Source: a virus. Taken from it: a stretch of 41,953 nt of DNA. The translations under genes were made by a program, and so were the position numbers. Where the stretch lies: positions 1 to 41,953 of IMG/VR virus record IMGVR_UViG_3300021976_000035; one strand, 5' to 3'. Below, in pieces: positions 23,713 through 29,508 of this stretch (positions within the stretch are counted from its first letter, which is position 1; each line of letters begins with the position of its first letter). The notes beneath the pieces are model-generated. The model ran no database searches. It saw only the letters and a program-made list of their open reading frames with translations, and was not told the origin of the DNA.

Positions 23713-24488
23713 CTTTAATTAACATCGCAAAGAGGACGGAAAAGTTCCTAGCTGATAATTCACCGGTTGTCCTTACAGCGATCGCCGTCACGGGAACACT
23801 AACAACTGCATATTTGACTGGTGTCGCAACGTTCAAAGCTGCGGATCTAATTCTTGTAGAAGAGGATCGACAGTATCGAGAAACTGTAGATGAGCCAAGG
23901 ATAGTTCTCGATCGAAAGGAGATGTTCCTACTTGTCTGGAAAGAATACATCCCAGCCGCGGGAGTGGGCATTATCACTGTCGCCTGTATCGTTGGCGCTA
24001 ACCGAATCGGAACTCGAAGAGCTGCGGCAATGGCAGCGGCTTATTCTATCTCTGAAAAAGCCTTCACCGAATACAAAGAGAAAGTAGTAGAGAAGCTCGG
24101 TGACAACAAAGAGCGCGTAATTCGTGATGAGATTGCTCAAGATCAAGTAACCAATAACCCAGCTACAGGGCGAGAGGTATTGATTGGGAGAGGCGATATT
24201 CTCTGCTTTGACACGTACACTGCGCGATATTTCTTGAGCAGTATGGAAGAGGTTAAGAAGGCTCAGAACGATACGAACTATGAAATCCTTCACAACAACT
24301 ACTGCTCACTAGGCGAATTCTACAATCGTCTAGGTTTGCCAGGAACGTCGTTCTCGGAAGAAGTTGGTTGGAATTCAGACCATTTACTCGAGGTTATATT
24401 CTCGACTGTTCTTGCGGATGACGGACAACCGTGCCTATCGCTTCGGTTCACTGTCGAACCTATCCGAGGTTATTACAAAAGTTTTTGA
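23709..24488 (+). CDS. DUF6353-like membrane protein (paralogue 1)
   Basis: A 259-residue protein with two hydrophobic segments (about 18-38, SPVVLTAIAVTGTLTTAYLTG; about 80-96, IPAAGVGIITVACIVGA). A conserved helix follows (RRAAAMAAAYSISEKAFTEYKEKVVEKLGDNKERVIRDE), then a soluble C-terminal domain ending in beta strands. The protein at 27113-27988 shares this whole plan. I associate it with DUF6353 in phages, with no known function. GTG 23709 overlaps the previous stop as GTGA. The two helices enclosing a charged loop suggest both ends are cytoplasmic. Confidence 0.65.
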   Translation: MTLINIAKRTEKFLADNSPVVLTAIAVTGTLTTAYLTGVATFKAADLILVEEDRQYRETVDEPRIVLDRKEMFLLVWKEYIPAAGVGIITVACIVGANRIGTRRAAAMAAAYSISEKAFTEYKEKVVEKLGDNKERVIRDEIAQDQVTNNPATGREVLIGRGDILCFDTYTARYFLSSMEEVKKAQNDTNYEILHNNYCSLGEFYNRLGLPGTSFSEEVGWNSDHLLEVIFSTVLADDGQPCLSLRFTVEPIRGYYKSF

Positions 24489-24612
24489 TATCTCGTTCAT
24501 GCGTATATTTCATTAGGAGTATTAAATGTCCGGATACCGTGAATGTGGATGTTACGACTATTCAGACATCCCATTTCTTCATACCACCTCATGCATATTG
24601 AAAGGAACTAAA

Positions 24613-24963
24613 ATGTCGTACTCACAGGCCCCTCTAATGCAGCAGTACTCAAAGGTCAAGCCTCACCGAGGTCTGGCCATTGCTGCGTTCGTTCTGGCTG
24701 TCGTCGGAGCCATCTTCGGCCTCATCCCACTTACCTGTGTGATTGCCATCATCTGTGGCGTCATCGCGCTGATCTTTGGACTGGTCAGTCGTGCGCATGG
24801 TATGGGCAAGGCAGGAATCGTCATTGGTATCATTGCGCTGGCCCTGGGTATCTGGGGTGCCATCATCGTGAACAGCGCTGTCAATGATATCAGCAACAAT
24901 GTGAATGACTACAACAACTGTATTCAGAATGCTCAGACTTTGGATCAGATGGCCAATTGCTAG
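24613..24963 (+). CDS. DUF4190-like membrane protein
   Basis: A 116-residue protein with a short Gln/Pro-containing start, then two long hydrophobic segments (LAIAAFVLAVVGAIFGLIPLTCVIAIICGVIALIFGLV and GIVIGIIALALGIWGAIIV) divided by a GMGKAG loop, the DUF4190 layout common in actinobacterial genomes. The C-terminal tail is polar with two cysteines. ATG 24613 is preceded by GAAAGGAACTAAA, nearly identical to the site at the next gene. An in-frame ATG at 24526 also has a good site (TTAGGAG) and would add 29 Cys-containing residues, so two forms are possible. Confidence 0.65.
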   Translation: MSYSQAPLMQQYSKVKPHRGLAIAAFVLAVVGAIFGLIPLTCVIAIICGVIALIFGLVSRAHGMGKAGIVIGIIALALGIWGAIIVNSAVNDISNNVNDYNNCIQNAQTLDQMANC

Positions 24964-24988
24964 TCGCAACAATTACTGGTCTCTTAAT
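24963..24988 (+). promoter_or_regulatory. promoter module copy 5
   Basis: GTCGCA at 24963-24968, starting within the preceding stop codon, 14 nt, CTTAAT at 24983-24988, then GAGAAC. Box spacing and GAGA tail match the other copies. The next ATG is 36 nt downstream of the start of the -10 element. Confidence 0.72.
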
Positions 24989-25018
24989 GAGAACACTCTC
25001 AAACCGAAAGGAACCAAA

Positions 25019-25216
25019 ATGAATGCACAGCTTAGGGCCATCGCTCTTGACGCGAAGGTTTACGCGCTCAGTAACAAGCCGGTTATTGGAGCAGTTGTCG
25101 GAGCAGTAGTTGCTGTTGCTCTACCAACTCTATCCACTGCCGCGCACTTGTATCTGATCAAGAAGCCCGTCGTCGAAGAGGCTGTCAAGGCTACGAAGTC
25201 TGCAGTCATCAAGTAA
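25019..25216 (+). CDS. 65-residue small membrane protein
   Basis: A short protein with a central hydrophobic, Val/Ala-rich helix (PVIGAVVGAVVAVALPTLSTAAHLYLI) between charged ends, the C-terminus carrying several lysines. ATG 25019 follows AAAGGAACC and sits at the usual distance from promoter copy 5; longer upstream readings would run through the promoter. A strong hairpin terminator follows, so it is a single-gene unit. No family recognised. Confidence 0.65.
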   Translation: MNAQLRAIALDAKVYALSNKPVIGAVVGAVVAVALPTLSTAAHLYLIKKPVVEEAVKATKSAVIK

Positions 25217-25235
25217 AACTGAGAGAACTCAAAGG

Positions 25236-25268
25236 TTAGACACCCGAAACATGGTGTCTAATCTTTTC
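25236..25268 (+). terminator. strong hairpin terminator
   Basis: TTAGACACC (25236-25244) and GGTGTCTAA (25253-25261) form a perfect 9-bp stem with an 8-nt loop, followed by TCTTTTCC. Confidence 0.8.
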
Positions 25269-25287
25269 CTACCTAGAAAGGGAAATA

Positions 25288-25800
25288 ATGCTAAAGAAGT
25301 CGATTACGTTCGAAAATCTCAATGGTGAGGAGATCACTGAGGATTTCTACTTCAATATTTCCAAGGTTGAAGCGATTGAGATGGAGATCGGAGAGAAGGA
25401 GGGGCTCTCTGACATGCTCAAGAAGATCGTCGAGACTGGAGATCGACACGGGCTTGTCCAAGAGTTCAAGAAGGTCATCCTAATGTCCTACGGTGTACGG
25501 TCGGACGACGGAAAGCGTTTCATCAAGAGCGATGAACTACGAGACGTGTTTCAGCAGACCGAGGCTTTCTCAAACGTGTTCTTCGAGTTGGCTACGAACG
25601 ACGAAGCTGCTTCTGAATTCATCAATGGGATCTTCCCGAAGGATCTCACAAAGTTGATGGCAGAGGTCAGGGATAAGAATCCGGAGCGTTCTGTGGAGAC
25701 GGTAGAGCTTCCGGACGACAAGCCCAAAGAAGCTAAGGACATGTCTCGTGAGGAGCTTCTCGAGGCGTTCAACGCAAAGGTCAGAGCTACGCAGGAATAA
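25288..25800 (+). CDS. tail assembly chaperone-like protein
   Basis: A 170-residue acidic protein with the segments SITFENLNGEEITEDFYFNISK, FKKVILMSYGVRSDDGKRFIKS and FQQTEAFSNVFFELATNDEAASEFINGIFP, matching a tail-assembly-chaperone-like family in Gram-positive phages. The C-terminus is a charged helix. Oddly, it lies about 7 kb beyond the tape measure, among small membrane-protein genes, and not next to the chaperone at 11501-12043. It could be a displaced second chaperone or a relative put to another use. CTAGAAAGGGA precedes the ATG. No copy of the repeated promoter module lies directly upstream. Confidence 0.55.
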   Translation: MLKKSITFENLNGEEITEDFYFNISKVEAIEMEIGEKEGLSDMLKKIVETGDRHGLVQEFKKVILMSYGVRSDDGKRFIKSDELRDVFQQTEAFSNVFFELATNDEAASEFINGIFPKDLTKLMAEVRDKNPERSVETVELPDDKPKEAKDMSREELLEAFNAKVRATQE

Positions 25801-25917
25801 CTTTCATAGGGTCGAGACTGGGAATCGGTGAGAGTCGAGCCGATGGGGAACAATGACTCTATTCCGGACACCGATTTTAAACGACAGCCGTTGCCGTCCA
25901 AGGAAAATGTGCCCCTT

Positions 25918-25943
25918 CTCGCACAAACAACAGCTCATATAAT
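25918..25943 (+). promoter_or_regulatory. promoter module copy 6
   Basis: CTCGCA at 25918-25923, 14 nt, TATAAT at 25938-25943, then GAGACCCTA. The next ATG is 28 nt from the start of TATAAT. The preceding 115 nt (25801-25917) contain several short inverted repeats but no gene that I can support. Confidence 0.8.
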
Positions 25944-25965
25944 GAGACCCTACGAAAGGAATATC

Positions 25966-26205
25966 ATGAACAAGCTCGAACTCACCAAGACCGCGATCAG
26001 CTTCGTTGTTGGTGCCGGAACTTCGAAGATCGTCACTACCATCATCAAGAACAACGTTCAACCAGAGAATGTAACCGAACAGATTACAACTGTGGTCGGA
26101 TCCGTTGTCCTCGGATCGATGGTGGCCGACGCATCAAAGAAGTACACCGATGCCAAGATCGATGAGATCGCCACCTGGTGGAAAGAGAATGTCAAGAAAG
26201 ACTGA
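25966..26205 (+). CDS. 79-residue small membrane-associated protein
   Basis: The protein starts MNKLELTKTAISFVVGAGTSKIV and has a second hydrophobic stretch (TTVVGSVVLGSMVADASKK), then an amphipathic helix ending TWWKENVKKD. Two weak membrane segments joined by a polar loop are likely. ATG 25966 is chosen because GAAAGGA is upstream and promoter copy 6 lies at the standard distance. A long-stem terminator follows. Function unknown. Confidence 0.65.
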   Translation: MNKLELTKTAISFVVGAGTSKIVTTIIKNNVQPENVTEQITTVVGSVVLGSMVADASKKYTDAKIDEIATWWKENVKKD

Positions 26206-26216
26206 CGTACAACCTC

Positions 26217-26253
26217 AAGAGTAGGATGCCAAACCCGGCATCTTATTCTTTCT
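26217..26253 (+). terminator. long-stem terminator
   Basis: A 14-nt arm (26217-26230) pairs with 26237-26250 including two G-U pairs, closing a 6-nt AAACCC loop and followed by TCT. Confidence 0.78.
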
Positions 26254-26273
26254 AATTTAGGATAGAGGGAATT

Positions 26274-26951
26274 ATGGATTACCCGAGCAACAGTAATAAA
26301 GCTAGGACAGATGGTGAAGAGGATGAGAAGAAGCCCGGGAAGGCCGAGCCGAAGAAGGTTGAGCGGGTAACCTCGGGAGAAGTTGTACGTCGCAAGAAGT
26401 CTTTGGGTAAGCGATTCAAGGAAACATTCGTAGGCGGGGATACAAAAGGTGTCATGAGTTACGTATTCATGGATGTTCTTATCCCGGCCGCAAAGGATAT
26501 GGTCTCTGATGCAACAAGTGAAGCCGTACAGCGAATGTTGTTTGGTGATGCCAGGTCTAACCGACGGAACAGGAATAGGAGTCATCCTAATGGATACGTC
26601 AGCTACAACCGGTACGGATCCGGAAGTTCAAGCTCCGGAAGTCGCCCTCCCTGGGACCGAGACCGTGATCGAGACGAACCCCGAAATGTCAGCCGCAGAG
26701 CGCGAGCTACACATGACTTTGATGAAATCATTCTCGAAACTCGAGGAGAGGCTGAAGAAGTCATCGACCGACTTTTTGACCTCGTTAGTCGCTATGAGTC
26801 AGCTACGGTCGCAGATCTCTACGAGCTTACAGGAATCACCGGAAGCTTCACCGATGACAAATGGGGATGGAGCGACATCAGGGGAGCAGGTGTAACTCGT
26901 GTCCGAGGCGGATATTTGCTCGACCTCCCCAAGCCCGAACCCCTCGACTAA
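26274..26951 (+). CDS. conserved phage protein, unknown function
   Basis: A 225-residue protein. It opens MDYPSNSNKAR and has a highly charged N-terminal third, a helix with VMSYVFMDVLIPAAKDMVSDA, a low-complexity Asn/Arg/Ser/Gly region (RNRNRSHPNGYVSYNRYGSGSS), then a compact C-terminal domain with VIDRLFDLVSRYESATVADLYELTGITG and WGWSDIRGAGVTRVRGGYLL. I recognise this as a conserved protein of Gram-positive phages of unknown function. The domain plan suggests a nucleic-acid or scaffold-binding disordered region beside a folded module. GATAGAGGGA lies before the ATG. Confidence 0.6.
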   Translation: MDYPSNSNKARTDGEEDEKKPGKAEPKKVERVTSGEVVRRKKSLGKRFKETFVGGDTKGVMSYVFMDVLIPAAKDMVSDATSEAVQRMLFGDARSNRRNRNRSHPNGYVSYNRYGSGSSSSGSRPPWDRDRDRDEPRNVSRRARATHDFDEIILETRGEAEEVIDRLFDLVSRYESATVADLYELTGITGSFTDDKWGWSDIRGAGVTRVRGGYLLDLPKPEPLD

Positions 26952-27102
26952 GGTGATCCATGTTGCACATTATGCAGATGGCTATCCTTTGTGCTGGACG
27001 TATGCAGAAATTCAGAGCACGAACGATATATATGAGGCTACCGAGGATGAGGAAAAAGTAACTTGTGTCGACTGCATCCAGATTACGAACGAAAAAGTTT
27101 AA
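26899..27102 (+). CDS. 67-residue small protein with Cys pair
   Basis: A short acidic protein with VIHVAHYADGYPLCWTYAEI and a closing VTCVDCIQI, containing a CxxC pair plus another Cys and His residues, which may bind zinc. Start choice is uncertain: GTG 26899 overlaps the previous gene by 53 nt, while GTG 26953 begins just after its stop but has no clear ribosome site. Family unknown. Confidence 0.45.
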   Translation: MSEADICSTSPSPNPSTKVIHVAHYADGYPLCWTYAEIQSTNDIYEATEDEEKVTCVDCIQITNEKV

Positions 27103-27112
27103 GGAGAATTAA

Positions 27113-27988
27113 ATGAAATTTGTACCCGATAATCTATCCCGTAAGTTTGGTCGTCAGATTCTTATCGCTCAGAAGCACTCTCCGACGTTGCTGTTCGCAG
27201 CTGGTGTAGTTGGTGTAGCTGTAAGTACTGTGTTGGCTTGCCGAGCAACTTTGAAGTTGGAAGAGCTCATGGCCGAGATCGAAGATGATCTGAACACGGC
27301 CAAGCATCTCAAGCACGAGAAGTACAGTGAAGATGACCGTAAGAAAGATATTGCCTACGTTTATATTCGTACTGGCGTCAAAATCACCAAGCTCTACGGA
27401 CCTTCAATCGTTCTTGGCGTGGCTTCCGTAGGCGCCTTGGCTGGTTCGCATCATATTCTGTCGAAGCGGAATGCTGCTCTTACCGCGGCGTATGCGTCTT
27501 TGCAGAAGGGTTTCAACGAATATCGTCAGCGTGTAGTTGACGAGCTCGGTGAGGATAAGGAGCGTGAGCTTCGCTATCAGGTCAAGGATGTCGCTGATGG
27601 TAAGGACGAGACTGGAAAGAAGAAGACGGTAAAGCAGGCTACTGGTTCGCCGTCAGTCTACGCTCGTTTCTTCGATCAGAACAATAAGAACTGGAATACG
27701 ACCGCGGAATACAATTTGCTCTTCCTTCGTTGCCAGCAGAACTATTTGAACGACAAGCTGAAGGCTCGAGGGCATGTGTTCTTGAATGAGGTCTATGACG
27801 AATTGGGTATGGATCATTCAACAGAAGGTGCTGTTGTTGGCTGGCTCTGGAACTCTGAAGGAGATCAGTACATCGATTTCGGTATCTTCGATTCACCAGC
27901 TTGTGAGACGTTCTACGAGTTCGCGGCTGGTCGAGAAGGTGTCTGGCTTGATTTCAATGTCGACGGGATCATCTACGACAAGATCTAG
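27113..27988 (+). CDS. DUF6353-like membrane protein (paralogue 2)
   Basis: A 291-residue paralogue of the protein at 23709-24488. It has hydrophobic segments at ~24-44 (PTLLFAAGVVGVAVSTVLACR) and ~96-114 (PSIVLGVASVGALAGSHHI), then AALTAAYASLQKGFNEYRQRVVDELG, matching AAMAAAYSISEKAFTEYKEKVVEKLG in the first copy. The C-terminal domain has FLNEVYDELGM and VGWLWNS against LGEFYNRLGL and VGWNSD. This copy is longer, with an insertion of charged sequence in the loop. AAGGAGAATTAA precedes the ATG. Function unknown; membrane association is predicted. Confidence 0.68.
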   Translation: MKFVPDNLSRKFGRQILIAQKHSPTLLFAAGVVGVAVSTVLACRATLKLEELMAEIEDDLNTAKHLKHEKYSEDDRKKDIAYVYIRTGVKITKLYGPSIVLGVASVGALAGSHHILSKRNAALTAAYASLQKGFNEYRQRVVDELGEDKERELRYQVKDVADGKDETGKKKTVKQATGSPSVYARFFDQNNKNWNTTAEYNLLFLRCQQNYLNDKLKARGHVFLNEVYDELGMDHSTEGAVVGWLWNSEGDQYIDFGIFDSPACETFYEFAAGREGVWLDFNVDGIIYDKI

Positions 27989-27996
27989 GAGGAAGC

Positions 27997-28164
27997 ATGA
28001 ACGAAACCGGTAATATATTTTGGTGTTACGTGTTTCCACCACTTCCATCGAATCAGGCTTCCGAAATCTATATTTACGCATTCTCGTATGAACAAGCTAA
28101 GAAACGATTCGAGAAGTGGTTCGGTGTCAAGTCTGGCGCCCTTATTCGCCGCGATCCGTGGTAA
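27997..28164 (+). CDS. 55-residue hypothetical protein
   Basis: A compact aromatic-rich protein: MNETGNIFWCYVFPPLPSNQ, then YAFSYEQAKKRFEKWFGVKS and a basic end RRDPW. It may be a small alpha/beta fold; no family recognised. TAGGAGGAAGC precedes the ATG and the gene lies tightly between two conserved genes, supporting real coding. Confidence 0.55.
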   Translation: MNETGNIFWCYVFPPLPSNQASEIYIYAFSYEQAKKRFEKWFGVKSGALIRRDPW

Positions 28165-28173
28165 GGAGATCTG

Positions 28174-28968
28174 ATGTGGAAAGAGAAGTTGATGGAACCG
28201 AGAGTGTTAATAACTGTGGCATCGACTTCGTCATTTGTATTTGGCCTAAGTGTCGGCTACGTAATGACGAACAAGAAGCTAGAGACAAAGTACCAAGTAC
28301 TAGCAAGCCAGGAAATTGCCGAAGTCAAGCGCCACTACGCAATTCGAAGTAAGAACGGTGTCAGTCTTGATAAGATGGCATCGCAATACGAGGAGAAAGT
28401 TGAAGACCTGAAGTATGTTTCAGTACATCCTCTGCTCGATCCGGTTCTTGATGACGGATCCGAGGAAGCTAAGTGCTTGATTGAAGAAGGTCAGGCGCTT
28501 GCGGAGAAGATCGTCATTGCCGATGAAGAGATCGCGAAGGAAGAAGAAGTCAAGAACATATTTGGCAGTGATGATCCAGATACTTATTTCGACTATGACG
28601 AGGAACTCAAACGTCGTACTGAGAAACCAGACGAACCGTATGTCATTACTCATGATGAATACTTCGAGGGTGCGCTTGACTTCAACCAAGTCACTTTGAC
28701 GTATTACGAAGGAGATGGCGTTCTTGCCGATGATCGTGATCAAGTCATCGAAGATGAAGAGGGGACTGCTGGATCCTCGAATCTTCTCCGATTTGGTCAT
28801 GGATCCAACGATAGAAATATTGTCTACGTTCGTAATGAGCGTCTCTCCATTGATATCGAGATCCTCCGAAGTGATGGAAAGTACGCTAAAGAGGTACTCG
28901 GCTTTGACGATGAACTAAAGCATTCCGACAAGCCGCGACTTCGAAAGTTCAGAGATTATGACGAATGA
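28174..28968 (+). CDS. membrane-anchored conserved phage protein, unknown
   Basis: A 264-residue protein with one N-terminal membrane helix (about 10-31, RVLITVASTSSFVFGLSVGYVM) followed by a soluble acidic region. Recognisable segments include EPYVITHDEYFEG, VTLTYYEGDGVLADDRDQVIED and NIVYVRNERLSIDIEILRSDG, a pattern conserved in Gram-positive phages. No catalytic motif is clear. It overlaps the next gene by 4 nt (ATGA), and the two probably form a conserved pair. AAGGAGATCTG precedes the ATG. Confidence 0.62.
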   Translation: MWKEKLMEPRVLITVASTSSFVFGLSVGYVMTNKKLETKYQVLASQEIAEVKRHYAIRSKNGVSLDKMASQYEEKVEDLKYVSVHPLLDPVLDDGSEEAKCLIEEGQALAEKIVIADEEIAKEEEVKNIFGSDDPDTYFDYDEELKRRTEKPDEPYVITHDEYFEGALDFNQVTLTYYEGDGVLADDRDQVIEDEEGTAGSSNLLRFGHGSNDRNIVYVRNERLSIDIEILRSDGKYAKEVLGFDDELKHSDKPRLRKFRDYDE

Positions 28969-29492
28969 GCGAGCTGCTTGACGAGCAGTATCTCACCTGG
29001 CTCTACGCGAGGATCGGGTCAGTCAAAGAAACTAATCCAGCTTGGACGTTTTGGTCCTTAGTAAGGCAACTCTTCGTCAAGGAGTTCGTCTGGATTATTC
29101 CTAACGATGACAACCGAGTAGAAGACGGAAGAGATCTGCGTTATAGATTTCTCGAAGAGAATCATATCGAGGATGTAGATCCAGATTGGATGGGTCTTGG
29201 TTGCTCTTTCCTTGAGTTACTACTAGGATTAGCGCAAAGGCTTTCCTTCGAAGCTGAGAGAAATCCGGCTACCTGGTTCTGGGAGCTACTTACAAACCTA
29301 GGACTTAATAAATGTAATGATGGGTCTTCATATAAACCCAAAAAAGTAGACGGGGTGATAGACAAAGTCATTTGGCGAACATACGATTTCGATGGACGCG
29401 GAGGGCTCTTTCCGTTAAAGGAGCCCCACGAGGATCAGAGAGATGTCGAGATCTGGTACCAACTATCTGCGTATTTACTTGAACGAGACTAG
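28965..29492 (+). CDS. conserved phage protein paired with the membrane protein upstream
   Basis: A 175-residue protein rich in Trp: EQYLTWLYARIGSV, TFWSLVRQLFVKEFVWIIPNDDNRVEDGRDLRYRF and a C-terminal WYQLSAYLLERD. The NDDNRVEDGRDLRY core is distinctive and, as far as I recall, recurs beside homologues of the preceding gene. The function is unknown. It starts in an ATGA overlap and lies directly before the replicase gene, so it may be co-expressed with replication. Confidence 0.6.
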   Translation: MSELLDEQYLTWLYARIGSVKETNPAWTFWSLVRQLFVKEFVWIIPNDDNRVEDGRDLRYRFLEENHIEDVDPDWMGLGCSFLELLLGLAQRLSFEAERNPATWFWELLTNLGLNKCNDGSSYKPKKVDGVIDKVIWRTYDFDGRGGLFPLKEPHEDQRDVEIWYQLSAYLLERD

Positions 29493-29508
29493 AACGAAAG
29501 GAGGGTAG

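Larger units (their letters stand above)
23264..23722 (+). repeat. 16-bp direct repeat flanking the TM-NUMOD1 gene
   Basis: ACGTGACTTTAATTAA occurs at 23264-23279 and again at 23707-23722, 443 bp apart. Both copies contain a GTG start codon at the same place. Removing one copy plus the intervening DNA would join the 52-residue gene to the DUF6353-like gene while keeping the stop and start intact. This looks like an insertion or duplication boundary. Confidence 0.7.

Noticed and set aside
25828-25965. In-frame upstream extension of the 79-residue gene
   Set aside because: It would place promoter copy 6 inside the coding region; the start at 25966 has the usual distance from the promoter and a good ribosome site.
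26473-26895. 140-codon plus-strand frame overlapping the conserved protein at 26274-26951
   Set aside because: The overlapped gene has recognisable conserved segments and a good ribosome site; the alternative frame has neither.
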